A stretch of DNA of 64,000 nucleotides from Phaeacidiphilus oryzae TH49 (GCF_000744815.1 NZ_JQMQ01000005.1:1124055-1188054); one strand, 5' to 3'; shown: positions 42,503 through 51,424, counted from the first letter of the stretch. Notes: generated from the sequence alone by a model not told the origin. A program made the numbers and translations.

Positions 42503-43471
42503 CTACCCCCAGCCGTCGGCTCCCACCGCGTGGGCAGCCGCGGCGGCCGCGCCGACGATCCCGGCGTCGGTGCCCAACTCGGCCGGGCGCACCTCGATCC
42601 CGTGGACGAACGGCAGGACGGCGTAGTCGGCGAGCCGGCGGCGCAGCGGCTCGAAGAGGACCTCCCCGGCCCGCGCCACCCCGCCGCCGATCACCACCCG
42701 GTCGATCTCCACCAGCGTCGCCGTCGCGGCGATGCCGGCCGCCAGGGCCTGCCCGGCCCGCTCGAAGGAGGCGCGGGCGATCGGGTCCCCGCCCTTCGCG
42801 GCCTCGGCCACCGCGGCCGCCGTGGCGTCCCGGCCCGGCGGGACCCAGCCCTCGGCGAGCGCCCGCCGGGCGATCGCCGGCCCGCTGGCCAGCACCTCCA
42901 CGCAGCCGCGCGATCCGCAGGGGCACTCGGCCCCGTCCAGGTCGACGCTGATGTGGCCGATGTGCCCGGCGTTGCCGGTGGGGCCCGAGTAGAGTGCGCC
43001 GCCGAGCACGAGCCCGCCGCCCACTCCCGTGGAGACCACCATGCAGAGGGAGTTGGCGGATCCCCGCGCGGCCCCCTGCCAGTGCTCGGCGGCGGCGATC
43101 GCCGGCCCGTCCCCCACCAGGACGATCGGCGGCACGGCGGCGCCGCCCTGCTCGCCCAGGTGCTTGTCCACCCCGGGCACCAGCGGGAAGTCCCGCCAGC
43201 CGGGGATGTTGACCGGACTCACGGTGCCGCGCGAGGCGTCCACCGGGCCCGCGCTGCCGATGCCGAGTGCGGCGACGCGCGACCACTCGGGCTCGGCGCG
43301 CAGGGCGTCCACCACCTCCAGCACGGCGGCCAGCACCGTGGCGCCGTCCTCCCTGGCCGGTGTGGGGCGCTGGGTCCTGGCCGTCAACGTGCCGTCGGGC
43401 GCCACGAGGGCTCCCGCGATCTTGGTGCCGCCGATGTCGACGGCCGCGACCAGGGGGGTCGTCCGGTGCAT
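42503..43471 (-). CDS. ROK family sugar kinase (glucokinase-like)
   Basis: The 322-residue kinase has AAVDIGGTKIAGALV for ATP binding, a sugar-binding VGDGPAIAAAEHW, GHIGHISVD and the zinc motif CPCGSRGCVE. It phosphorylates a hexose such as glucose, N-acetylglucosamine or mannose. GGGAGC precedes the ATG. It diverges from a LacI regulator, and a perfect LacI-type palindrome lies in between, so expression is probably induced by its own substrate. Confidence 0.92.
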   Translation of the reverse strand: MHRTTPLVAAVDIGGTKIAGALVAPDGTLTARTQRPTPAREDGATVLAAVLEVVDALRAEPEWSRVAALGIGSAGPVDASRGTVSPVNIPGWRDFPLVPGVDKHLGEQGGAAVPPIVLVGDGPAIAAAEHWQGAARGSANSLCMVVSTGVGGGLVLGGALYSGPTGNAGHIGHISVDLDGAECPCGSRGCVEVLASGPAIARRALAEGWVPPGRDATAAAVAEAAKGGDPIARASFERAGQALAAGIAATATLVEIDRVVIGGGVARAGEVLFEPLRRRLADYAVLPFVHGIEVRPAELGTDAGIVGAAAAAAHAVGADGWG

Positions 43472-43522
43472 TCCGCTGCTCCCGCTCTCTGCCTTGTGCG
43501 TCCGACAATGGTGCGCTTGACT

Positions 43523-43534
43523 GACAACGTTGTC
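43523..43534. promoter_or_regulatory. LacI-family operator
   Basis: GACAACGTTGTC is a perfect 12-bp palindrome with the central CG and flanks (TGACAACGTTGTCC) typical of LacI-family operators in actinomycetes. It lies 52 bases from the ROK kinase start and 69 from the regulator start. Confidence 0.8.
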
Positions 43535-43602
43535 CAGCCCGTATGCTCCGGGCCTGGTCTCTAATCAGGGAATCTTCGCCGTCCGCGGAATGGGAGTCGC
43601 CA

Positions 43603-44649
43603 GTGCCGGGTACGTCCGCGCGTACGTCCGCGTCCACAGAACCGGGCTCCGCGCGCTACGGGAGCCGACCCACCATGAAGGACGTCGCAGCTCGGGCGGG
43701 GGTCGGCCTGAAGACGGTCTCGCGGGTGGTGAACGGCGAGCCAGGAGTGACCGCCGAGACCACCGAGCGGGTCCAGGCCGCCATCACCGAGCTGGGCTTC
43801 CGCCGCAACGACAGCGCCCGCATCCTCCGCAAGGGCCGCACCGCGTCGATCGGCCTGATCCTGGAGGACATCGGCGACCCGTTCTACTCGGCCTTCAGCC
43901 GGGCCGTGGAGGACGTCGCCCGGGACAACGCCTCGCTGCTCTTCATCGGCTCCAGCGCCGAGGCCGCCGACCGCGAGCAGGAGCTCGCCCTGGCGTTCTG
44001 CGCCCGGCGGGTGGACGGCCTGATCGTCATCCCGGCTGGCACCGACCACCGCTACCTGCTGCCGGAGACCCAGGCCGGGGTGGCCGTGGTCTTCGCCGAC
44101 CGCCCCGGGCAGCGGATCGACGCCGACAACGTGCTCAGCGCGAACGCGGACGGCTCCCGGCAGGGCGTCGAGCACCTGCTGCGCCACGGCCACCGGCGGA
44201 TCGGGTACATCGGCGACCTCCCGCACATCCACACCGCCGCCGAGCGCCTGCGCGGCTACCGGGAGGCGATGGCCGACGCGGGCATCGAGGTCGCCCCCGG
44301 ATGGGTCGCGATGGGCCCGACCGACCCCGAGCGGGTGGCCGCGGACCTCCGGGCGATGACCGGGGAGGACGGCGTCACGGCGGTCTTCTGCGGCAACAAC
44401 CGGGTCTCGGTCTCGGTCCTGCGCGCCGTCGACTCCCTGCCGTCCCGGCCGGCGCTGATCGGCTTCGACGACTTCGAGCTCGCCGACCTCGCGGGCCTCA
44501 GCGTGGTGGCCCAGGACCCGGCCGGAATGGGCCGCACCGCCGCCCGCCTCCTCTTCCACCGCCTCGCCGGCTCCGCGGGCGACTTCACCACCACTCACCT
44601 CCCCGTCCACCTCATCCCCCGAGGCTCAGCCGAACGGCCGCCCCGCTAG
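43603..44649 (+). CDS. LacI-family transcriptional regulator
   Basis: The 348-residue repressor has a LacI helix-turn-helix (MKDVAARAGVGLKTVSRVVNG, in part at about 25-45) and a periplasmic-binding-like sensor domain with DIGDPFYSAFSRAVE and RHGHRRIGYIGDLPHIHTAAERLRGY. GTG 43603 is chosen because GGGAG lies 6 bases before it and relatives have a short tail ahead of the HTH; ATG 43675 is the alternative. It likely represses the divergent ROK kinase and itself. Confidence 0.9.
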   Translation: MPGTSARTSASTEPGSARYGSRPTMKDVAARAGVGLKTVSRVVNGEPGVTAETTERVQAAITELGFRRNDSARILRKGRTASIGLILEDIGDPFYSAFSRAVEDVARDNASLLFIGSSAEAADREQELALAFCARRVDGLIVIPAGTDHRYLLPETQAGVAVVFADRPGQRIDADNVLSANADGSRQGVEHLLRHGHRRIGYIGDLPHIHTAAERLRGYREAMADAGIEVAPGWVAMGPTDPERVAADLRAMTGEDGVTAVFCGNNRVSVSVLRAVDSLPSRPALIGFDDFELADLAGLSVVAQDPAGMGRTAARLLFHRLAGSAGDFTTTHLPVHLIPRGSAERPPR

Positions 44650-44688
44650 ACCCGCCGAGCCGCGCGCGACCGCTCCCCGCCGCGTCCG

Positions 44689-44723
44689 CCCCCGACGGCG
44701 GCCCCACAGGGCCGCCTCGGGGG
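44689..44723. terminator. Hairpin between convergent genes
   Basis: CCCCCGA and GGCGGCCC pair with GGGCCGCC and TCGGGGG around an ACA loop, with one bulged C. It lies between the LacI gene and the convergent acyl-CoA synthetase. Confidence 0.55.
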
Positions 44724-44777
44724 CGCGGGGAACCGCACGACCCCGCCGGCCGCGGCGCCGCGATCAGCGCCCACCTC

Positions 44778-46196
44778 TCACGCCGTCAGGCGCTTCTTCA
44801 GGACCTTGCCCATCGCGTTCCGCGGAAAGTCCTCCACCAGCACGATCCTTCGCGGCCGCTTGTGCACCGACAGCCGCGCGGCGACGAAGTCGATCAGCTC
44901 CCGCTCGGTCGGCGCCGCGCCCGAGGCGGGGATCACGAAGGCCACGATCGCCTGGCCGAGATCCTCGTCCGGCGCCCCGATCACCGCCGCGTCCGCCACC
45001 GCCGCGTGGTCCCGCAGCGCGGCCTCCACCTCGCCCGCGCCGATCCGGAAGCCGCCGCTCTTGATCAGGTCGACCGAGGCCCGCCCGACGATCCGGTGGA
45101 ACCCGTCCGGCCCGATCACCGCCACATCCCCGGTGCGGAACCAGCCGTCGTCCGTCCACGACTCGGCGTCCGCCTCCGGCCGGCCGAGGTAGCCCTCGCA
45201 CACCGTCGGCCCGTTGATCTGCAGTTCGCCCACGGTCTCGCCGTCGTGGGGAACCGGCTGCCCGTCCTCTCCGACCAGGCGCGAGCGCACCCCGCTGATC
45301 GGCATCCCGACGCTGCCCGGGCGGCGCTCCCCGTCCACCCGGGTGGTGATCGTGATCAGCGTCTCGGTCATGCCGTACCGCTCGATCGGGCGCTGCCCGG
45401 TCAGCTCGGCGAGCTTGTCGAAGACGGTGACCGGCAGCGGCGCGCTGCCGGAGACGATCAGCCGCGCGCTGCGCAGCGCCCGCGCCGACTCGGGGTCGTT
45501 GACCAGCCGGCCCCAGACCGTGGGCACCCCGAAGAAGAGGGTGCCGCCGCTCCGCGCCGCCTCGGCGTACAGCTCGGGCCTGGGCTTTCCGGTGTGCACC
45601 AGCCTGCTTCCGTGCCGCAGCGCCCCCAGCACGCCCAGGATCAGGCCGTGCACATGGAACAGCGGCAGCCCGTGGACGAGGACGTCCTCATGCGTCCAGG
45701 CCCAGGCTTCGGCGAGCCCGTCCAGCCCCGCCGCCACGGCGCGGTGGGTGATCATCACGCCCTTGGGCGCCCCGGTGGTGCCGGAGGTGTAGAGGAGGAA
45801 GGCCAGCCGCCCCGGCTCCGGGTCCTGGTACGCGGTCCCGGAGGCCGCCGCCAGGTCCACCGGCAGCACCTTCGCCCCGTACGCCTCGGCCTCCTCGTCC
45901 CCCGGCGAGACCGCGAGCAGCGGCGCGCCGGAGTCCCGGAGGATGTGCTCGCGCTCGGTCGGCCCGGCGTCCGGCGGCACCGGGACCACCGGCACGCCCG
46001 CGAGCAGTCCCGCCACCACGGCGACCACGGTCTGCGCGGTCGGCCGGGCCAGCACGGCCAGCGCCCTGGCGCCGCCGATCTGGTCGGCGAGTGCGGTCGC
46101 CGCGCCCAGCAGCCGCGCACGCGAGAGCGGGGTCCCATCGATCACCAGGGCGTCCGGGGCGTCGCCCCAGCGTCCGTCGAGCGCGGTGAGCAGCAT
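44778..46196 (-). CDS. Acyl-CoA synthetase, MatB-like
   Basis: The 472-residue adenylate-forming enzyme has the AMP motif YTSGTTGAPKGVMITHRA, ERYGMTETL, GWFRTGDVA and catalytic Lys in NAMGKVLKK. The segment VDLIKSGGFRIGAGEVE and overall length match the Streptomyces malonyl-CoA synthetase MatB and relatives. It would activate a short carboxylic acid, possibly malonate or methylmalonate, with CoA. AAGGAG precedes the ATG. A general short-chain acyl-CoA synthetase is the alternative. Confidence 0.87.
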   Translation of the reverse strand: MLLTALDGRWGDAPDALVIDGTPLSRARLLGAATALADQIGGARALAVLARPTAQTVVAVVAGLLAGVPVVPVPPDAGPTEREHILRDSGAPLLAVSPGDEEAEAYGAKVLPVDLAAASGTAYQDPEPGRLAFLLYTSGTTGAPKGVMITHRAVAAGLDGLAEAWAWTHEDVLVHGLPLFHVHGLILGVLGALRHGSRLVHTGKPRPELYAEAARSGGTLFFGVPTVWGRLVNDPESARALRSARLIVSGSAPLPVTVFDKLAELTGQRPIERYGMTETLITITTRVDGERRPGSVGMPISGVRSRLVGEDGQPVPHDGETVGELQINGPTVCEGYLGRPEADAESWTDDGWFRTGDVAVIGPDGFHRIVGRASVDLIKSGGFRIGAGEVEAALRDHAAVADAAVIGAPDEDLGQAIVAFVIPASGAAPTERELIDFVAARLSVHKRPRRIVLVEDFPRNAMGKVLKKRLTA

Positions 46197-46340
46197 GACT
46201 CCATCTCCTTCAGTGCGGCCGGCCGAATGGGTCCGAGTGGTCCAGTGGTTTAGCCAATCTGAGGACAGACTCTATCGGCCACCCCACCCGCCCGATCAAC
46301 CCCCGAATCGGCAAAGAACCGCAGCTCGGGGAGACGCCGA

Positions 46341-46372
46341 CGGGGCCGCGATCCCGGAGGACCGCGGCCCCG
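46341..46372. terminator. Hairpin after etfA
   Basis: CGGGGCCGCG pairs with CGCGGCCCCG over a 12-base loop, 44 bases after the etfA stop on the minus strand. The rest of the roughly 220-base gap to the acyl-CoA synthetase start holds no gene that I can support. Confidence 0.55.
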
Positions 46373-46415
46373 CGCCGCTCGAACCGCCCGTCGAGGGGCG
46401 TCCGCTGAGCCGGCG

Positions 46416-47384
46416 TCAGCCCTTGCGGGTCTTGACCTCTTCGGTGAGTTGGGGCAGGACGTCGAAGAGGTCCCCGACGACGCCGTAGTCGACGAGCTCG
46501 AAGATGGGGGCTTCGGCGTCCTTGTTGACGGCGACGATCGTCTTGGAGGTCTGCATGCCGGCCCGGTGCTGGATGGCGCCGGAGATGCCGTTGGCGACGT
46601 ACAGCTGGGGGGAGACGGTCTTGCCGGTCTGCCCGACCTGGTTGGAGTGGGGGTACCAGCCGGCGTCCACGGCCGCGCGGGAGGCGCCGACGGCGGCGCC
46701 GAGGGCGTCGGCGAGCTCCTCGACGACCTTGAACCCGTCGGCGGCACCGACTCCGCGGCCGCCGGAGACCACGATGGCGGCCTCGGTCAGCTCCGGGCGG
46801 CCGGTGGAGACGCGCGGGGTGCGCTCGGTGACCTTGGTGCCGGTCGCCTGCTCGGAGAAGGTGACGGTGACGTTCTCCACCGCACCGGCGGCGGGGGCGG
46901 CCTCGGGGGAGGTGGCGTTCGGCTTGACCGTGATGACGGGGGTGCCGTGGGAGATGGTCGACTTCACGGTGAAGGAGGCCGCGAAGGCGGACTGGGTGGC
47001 CACCGGGCCGCTCTCGCCGGCCTCGACGTCGACGGCGTCCGTGATGATGCCGGAGCCCAGGCGCAGCGCGAGGCGGGCGGCGACCTCCTTGCCCTCACCG
47101 GAGGAGGTGAGGAGGATCGCGGCCGGCTGGGCGCTCTGCGCGATCTGCTGCAGGGCGTCGACCTTGGGCACGACCAGGTAGTCGGCGAACTCCGCCGCGT
47201 CCGCCGCGTACACCTTCGCCGCCCCGAACTCGCCCAGCTTCGCGGCCAGGTCGGCGGTCGCGTCGCCGCCGCCCAGCAGGACGGCGGAGGGCTCGCCCAG
47301 ACGGCGGGCGAGGGTGAGCAGCTCCAGCGTGGGCTTGCGGACCGCGCCCTCGGCGTGGTCGACCAGGACCAGAATCTCACTCAT
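46416..47384 (-). CDS. etfA: Electron transfer flavoprotein alpha subunit
   Basis: The 322-residue subunit begins MSEILVLVDHAEGAVRKPT and ends with the FAD-binding domain, marked by AIVVSGGRGVGAADGF, YPHSNQVGQTGKTVSPQLYVANGISGAIQH in part and VAVNKDAEAPIFELVDYGVVGD in part. With EtfB it accepts electrons from acyl-CoA dehydrogenases and passes them to the quinone pool. AGGAGT precedes the ATG. It follows etfB by 36 bases in one operon. Confidence 0.97.
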   Translation of the reverse strand: MSEILVLVDHAEGAVRKPTLELLTLARRLGEPSAVLLGGGDATADLAAKLGEFGAAKVYAADAAEFADYLVVPKVDALQQIAQSAQPAAILLTSSGEGKEVAARLALRLGSGIITDAVDVEAGESGPVATQSAFAASFTVKSTISHGTPVITVKPNATSPEAAPAAGAVENVTVTFSEQATGTKVTERTPRVSTGRPELTEAAIVVSGGRGVGAADGFKVVEELADALGAAVGASRAAVDAGWYPHSNQVGQTGKTVSPQLYVANGISGAIQHRAGMQTSKTIVAVNKDAEAPIFELVDYGVVGDLFDVLPQLTEEVKTRKG

Positions 47385-47420
47385 GGTCAGAACTCCTATT
47401 GGTTTCGATCCGGGCCCGGC

Positions 47421-48206
47421 TCAGATGAACTTGTTGGTGGCCAGGAACGCGGCCAGCTGCTTGCCGCCCTCGCCCTCGTCGGTGACGATCTCGCCCTGGG
47501 TGCGGGCGGGGCGCGCCGCGACGGCCTCCACCTTGCTCCAGGCGCCCTCCAGGCCGACCTCGTCCGCCTCGATACCCAGGTCGTCCAGGTCCAGGGAGGT
47601 GACCGGCTTCTTCTTGGCCGCCATGATCCCCTTGAACGAGGGGTAGCGGGCCTCACCCGACTGGTCGGTCACGCTCACGACGGCCGGCAGCGCGGCCTCG
47701 ATCAGCTCGGTGGCGGAGTCGCCGTCCCGGCGCCCGGTGACCTTCCCGTCGGCGACCGAGACCTCCGACAGCAGGGTGGCCTGGGGCAGGCCCAGGCGCT
47801 CGGCCAGCAGCGCGGGGACGATGCCCATCGTGCCGTCGGTGGAGGCCATGCCGGAGACGATCAGATCGAAACCGGTCTTCTCCAGGGCCTTCGCCAGGAT
47901 CGCGGAGGTGCCGATCGCGTCCGTGCCGTGGATGTCGTCGTCGTTCACGTGCACGGCCTTGTCCGCGCCCATCGACAACGCCTTGCGCAGCGCGTCCTTC
48001 GCGTCGTCCGGACCCACCGTCAGCACGGTCACCTCCGCGTCCCCGGAGGCCTCCGCGATCCGCAGGGCCTGCTCGACCGCGTACTCGTCGAGCTCCGACA
48101 AAAGCCCGTCCACGGACTCCCGATCGGTCGTCGCGTCCTCCGCGAACCGACGATCCCCGGTCGCGTCGGGCACGTACTTCACAGTGACAACGATCCTCAA
48201 GCTCAC
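47421..48206 (-). CDS. etfB: Electron transfer flavoprotein beta subunit
   Basis: The 261-residue subunit has the AMP-binding fold with MSLRIVVTVKYVPDATGDRR, NEYA-equivalent LDEYAVEQALRIAE and DGTMGIVPALLAERLGLP. It is first in the etfBA operon. GTG 48206 follows AGGAGA. A perfect TACTCGCGAGTA palindrome lies about 120 bases upstream, suggesting TetR-type control linked to fatty-acid metabolism. Confidence 0.97.
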   Translation of the reverse strand: MSLRIVVTVKYVPDATGDRRFAEDATTDRESVDGLLSELDEYAVEQALRIAEASGDAEVTVLTVGPDDAKDALRKALSMGADKAVHVNDDDIHGTDAIGTSAILAKALEKTGFDLIVSGMASTDGTMGIVPALLAERLGLPQATLLSEVSVADGKVTGRRDGDSATELIEAALPAVVSVTDQSGEARYPSFKGIMAAKKKPVTSLDLDDLGIEADEVGLEGAWSKVEAVAARPARTQGEIVTDEGEGGKQLAAFLATNKFI

Positions 48207-48327
48207 GGCCTGTCTCCTGTACTGGATTCACGTCCGGCGGCTGTCGGCCTGCGAGGAGACCCGCACTCCGTCGACACCCGCGTCGGGCTGAGCGTATTCC
48301 CCCGCCCGTTCGGCTCTGACGGAAGTG

Positions 48328-48339
48328 TACTCGCGAGTA
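48328..48339. promoter_or_regulatory. Perfect palindrome TACTCGCGAGTA upstream of etfBA
   Basis: This 12-bp perfect palindrome sits 122 bases before the etfB start, in the only plausible promoter region of the operon. Sites of this form are bound by TetR-family acyl-CoA-responsive repressors. No regulator gene is adjacent. Confidence 0.55.
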
Positions 48340-48432
48340 GCTTACGGGCTTACATCGCTGACTTGCCCCTCGACGGGCCGAGAAAACCGTGACCTTCAAC
48401 GCATTGACGCAGCACCGCCCCGAGCTGAACGC

Positions 48433-48765
48433 TCAGAGCGCCTCGGCAACCGCCGCCAGCACCTCGTCCCGCCGCGGCACCCCGGTGGCCCTGCGGACCA
48501 CCGCACCCCCCGCATCCAGCACGAACGTGGTCGGCGTCCGTTCGACGCCGAGCCGCCGCACCAGCTCCAGCCGCGACTCGGCGTCCACCTCGACATGCGC
48601 CACGCCGGGCACCGTCCGCGCCACCTCGGCGAGGACTCCGCGTGTCGCCCGGCACGGCTGGCAGAACGCGCTCGAGAACTGCACCAGCGTCGCCCGCTCG
48701 CCCAGCTCCACGCCCAGCTCCCTGTCCAGCTCCACGCCCAGCGCCTCCGGCAGCTGACCCATCAC
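48433..48765 (-). CDS. Thioredoxin-family protein
   Basis: The 110-residue protein has the thioredoxin active site CQPC (Cys35, Cys38) in SSAFCQPCRATRGVL and the cis-Pro segment ERTPTTFVLD. It is a cytoplasmic disulfide reductase or thiol-exchange protein. GGAGG lies 6 bases before GTG 48765. It stands alone upstream of etfBA in the same direction. Confidence 0.92.
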   Translation of the reverse strand: MMGQLPEALGVELDRELGVELGERATLVQFSSAFCQPCRATRGVLAEVARTVPGVAHVEVDAESRLELVRRLGVERTPTTFVLDAGGAVVRRATGVPRRDEVLAAVAEAL

Positions 48766-48841
48766 TCTCGACCTCCGGCACCCACCCTAGATCCCCCGGC
48801 GGCGCCGGAGCCCGTGGGCCGCCCGCCCCGCCGGGCGCGGC

Positions 48842-50185
48842 TCAGCGCCAGGACGGCCGGTCGCTCCCCCATGGATGCACCGGCTCCGCCCAGGTCAGCG
48901 GTCCGCCGGGGAGGCGGAACGGCGGGAGGGCGTAGCGCAGCCGCCCGGCCGCGGTGTCGGCCTCGGCGAGATAGGGCGCCGGGTCCAGCGGCCCCGCCGG
49001 TGCGGCGGAACGCTCGGCGCCCAGCAACCAGTTCGCGGTCCCGGCCAGCGTGACCGAGGCGTGCTGACTCCCGCCTTCCGCCCGGCGCCGGACGAGCCCC
49101 CGGAGCACCGCCGCCGCCAGCAGATACCCGCTGGCATGGTCCAGCGCCTGCACCGGCAGGGCGCCCGGGCGGCCCTCCTCACCGGCGCCGGTGAGCAGCG
49201 CGATCCCGGTGGCCGCCTGCACCAGGCTGTCGAACCCGCGCCGGCCCGCCCACGGCCCCGTACGCCCCCAGGCGGCCAACGTGCCGACCACCACGCCGGG
49301 ATGACGGGCCGCCAGTTCCTCCGGCGAGAGGCCGAACCGGTCCAGCGCCCCCGGGCGGTAGCCGATGAGGACGACGTCCGCCCCGATCAGCAGCTCCTCG
49401 AAGACCTCCCGGTCCGAGCGGGCGGCGAGGTCGAGCAGCGTGCTCCGCTTCCCCCAGCCCGTGTCCAGATGCTGCTCGGGAATCTCGGCCAGCTGCGGCG
49501 AGTCCACCCGCAGCACGTCGGCCCCCAGGAAGGACAGCGTCCGGCCGGCCACCGGCCCGGCGATCGTCCGGGTGAGGTCCAGCACCCGGAACGAGCGCCC
49601 CGCCTCGACCGGGCGCTCGGGAGCCGCCCCGGGGACCGCCTCCAGGCTCACCAGCGGCTCCGCGGCGACGGCCCTGCCCTGCGGATGCGCCGCCCACTCC
49701 GCCTCGGTGCGGACGGCGAAGGCCAGCCCGCCGCCGTCGCAGACCATCTCCTCCACCTCGGCCGCCGGGCGGCCCGCGATGGCGGATCCCAGCCCCTCGG
49801 CATCCGTGCCGAGCGCCTTCAGCAGCCGCTGCTGGTGGTGAGGATAGTTCGCATGGGTCCGCACCCAGCCGTCCGCCGCCGGCCAGAACTTCGACAACGG
49901 GGCGAAGCCGACCACCCGCTCGCCCTCCAGCCGCAGATGTCGCTCGCTCCCGAAGGCGGTCGCCACAGCCGCCGGATCGAGCACCAACTCCGGCACCCCG
50001 AACGGGAACAGGTACTCCGCCCCGGCCAGCGCGGCGGCCGCGGCGGCGACCCCCGCGACGAATCCCAGGGGCAGCGGCGGGGAATCCAGCGGCACCGGAC
50101 CGCCCACGGTCACCCGCTCGACCAACGCTGCATCACCACCGAGCCGCCGCCAGACCCCGGCCAACTCTGCGCGATCATCGTTCAT
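48842..50185 (-). CDS. CaiB/BaiF-type class III CoA-transferase
   Basis: The 447-residue protein has the family III core from about residue 205: FRVLDLTRTIAGPVAGRTLSFLGADVLRVDSP, with the segment LDLAARSDREVFEELLIGADVVLIGYRPGALDRFGL (in part) and GFDSLVQAATGIA. The usual catalytic Asp near GADVLRVDSP region should be checked by alignment. It moves CoA between carboxylic acids. The N-terminal 200 residues look like a degenerate second copy of the fold. Substrate unknown. Confidence 0.86.
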   Translation of the reverse strand: MNDDRAELAGVWRRLGGDAALVERVTVGGPVPLDSPPLPLGFVAGVAAAAAALAGAEYLFPFGVPELVLDPAAVATAFGSERHLRLEGERVVGFAPLSKFWPAADGWVRTHANYPHHQQRLLKALGTDAEGLGSAIAGRPAAEVEEMVCDGGGLAFAVRTEAEWAAHPQGRAVAAEPLVSLEAVPGAAPERPVEAGRSFRVLDLTRTIAGPVAGRTLSFLGADVLRVDSPQLAEIPEQHLDTGWGKRSTLLDLAARSDREVFEELLIGADVVLIGYRPGALDRFGLSPEELAARHPGVVVGTLAAWGRTGPWAGRRGFDSLVQAATGIALLTGAGEEGRPGALPVQALDHASGYLLAAAVLRGLVRRRAEGGSQHASVTLAGTANWLLGAERSAAPAGPLDPAPYLAEADTAAGRLRYALPPFRLPGGPLTWAEPVHPWGSDRPSWR

Positions 50186-50258
50186 GGCCCCAGCCTGCCA
50201 CCCGCCACTGACAGCGCGTCAAGACTCGGACACCGTGGCCTGCCTCCCACCCGGCCGC

Positions 50259-51122
50259 TCAGCTCTCCCCGGCCTCCCCACCGCCCTCCCCGCCCGCTCC
50301 GGGCGACCACTGTTGCGCCCGGAACACCGTCGGCGGCACCCCGACCCGCCGGCTGAACAGCCGCGAGAAGTACGCCGCGTCGCGGTAGCCGACGGCCGAG
50401 GCGATCTCGGAGACGCTGTGCTCCGTTCCGGCCAGCAGCTCCTTGGCCCGTGCCAGCCGCAACCGGACGAGGTAGTCCGTCGGCGCCGACCCGGTCACCC
50501 GCCGCACCTGCTGCACGAAGGTGTCCCGCGACACCTGCAGTTCCTCCGCCAACTCGCCTATCCCCACCTGCCGGTAGGCGTTCCGCGCCAGCGCCGCCAC
50601 CGCGCTCTGCCCACCCCGCGCCTCCTCGTCCACCGCCCCCACCGCGCATATCACCCGATGCAGCTGGGCGGCCGCCCCCAGATCTCGCAGCAACCCGTCG
50701 CCGCCCCCGCCGACGATCTCCACCAGCTCCGCCATCAGCCCCAGGACCGTCGACGGCTCCGGGAGCGGTATGGCGTTGGGCCCCCCGTCCAGCAGCCCCA
50801 GGCCCTCGTAGTGGGCCACCGCCGGCCCGTGGAAGACCACCCAGTGCTCGGTCCACGAGCCCTTGCCCGGCCCGTAGCTGTGCACCATCTCCGCAGGAAG
50901 CCACAGGAACGCGCCCGGCGCACGCACCCGCCGCGATCCGGCCCCGCCCAGCATCAGGTGCCCGGGCCCGCCGTTCACGTCGGTCACCAGCACCCCGGCG
51001 TACTCGGACCGCCGTGCGGTCCGCTCCTCCACCTGCTCGGTCACCCAGCCTGCCCCGGTCACCGCCAGACCCACCGCAGTGACCTCCGCCGTCGGCACGG
51101 CGAAACACGCTCTCGACGCCAT
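50259..51122 (-). CDS. AraC-family transcriptional regulator
   Basis: The 287-residue protein has an AraC ligand-binding cupin domain (about 30-150, with GAFLWLPAEMVHSYGPG) and two C-terminal helix-turn-helix motifs (IGELAEELQVSRDTFVQQVRRVTG and SEIASAVGYRDAAYFSRLFSRRVG). It likely senses a sugar. ATG 51122 is used because the 18 upstream residues do not fit the family. It is the last gene before the rRNA operon, on the same strand. Confidence 0.9.
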   Translation of the reverse strand: MASRACFAVPTAEVTAVGLAVTGAGWVTEQVEERTARRSEYAGVLVTDVNGGPGHLMLGGAGSRRVRAPGAFLWLPAEMVHSYGPGKGSWTEHWVVFHGPAVAHYEGLGLLDGGPNAIPLPEPSTVLGLMAELVEIVGGGGDGLLRDLGAAAQLHRVICAVGAVDEEARGGQSAVAALARNAYRQVGIGELAEELQVSRDTFVQQVRRVTGSAPTDYLVRLRLARAKELLAGTEHSVSEIASAVGYRDAAYFSRLFSRRVGVPPTVFRAQQWSPGAGGEGGGEAGES

Positions 51123-51178
51123 ACCGGAAGCATCGTCCCGAAGCGGGCGCCCGTGAAGCCCAGCGGCAGACGACAAAA

Positions 51179-51228
51179 AAGAGGGGCTTCCTCTGACGAA
51201 TCTTCATTCGTCAGAGGAAGCCCCTCTT
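51179..51228 (-). terminator. rRNA operon intrinsic terminator
   Basis: A perfect 23-bp stem (AAGAGGGGCTTCCTCTGACG onward) with a 4-base loop lies just after 5S rRNA, and on the minus strand it is followed by six Ts (51180-51175). This is a textbook rho-independent terminator and the strongest in the window. Confidence 0.95.
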
Positions 51229-51236
51229 GAATATTT

Positions 51237-51355
51237 GTTCGGCGGCGTCCTACTCTCCCACACCCTCCCGAGTGCAGTACCATCGGCGCTGGCCAGCTTA
51301 GCTTCCGGGTTCGGAATGTAACCGGGCGTACCCTGACCGCCATGACCACCGAAAC
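51237..51355 (-). rRNA. rrf: 5S ribosomal RNA
   Basis: The minus strand reads GTTTCGGTGGTCATGGCG at the 5' end, CCGAACCCGGAAGCTAAGC in the middle and GTAGGACGCCGCCGAAC at the 3' end, matching actinomycete 5S rRNA at about 119 bases. Ends are set by comparison from memory and may be off by one or two bases. Confidence 0.95.
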
Positions 51356-51400
51356 ACTATGAAGAAATCTGCCTGTGGCAGGCTGTTTCTTCAGAACAAC

Positions 51401-51412
51401 ACAGTGGACGCG
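51401..51412 (-). other. 23S rRNA processing stem, 3' arm
   Basis: Bases 51401-51412 (ACAGTGGACGCG) are complementary to 54548-54559 (CGCGTCCACTGT) beyond the two ends of 23S rRNA. The pair would form the stem cut by RNase III during maturation. A separate hairpin with GAAGAAA/TTTCTTC arms lies at 51361-51392 in the 23S-5S spacer. Confidence 0.7.
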
Positions 51413-51424
51413 GAGCAACTATGG

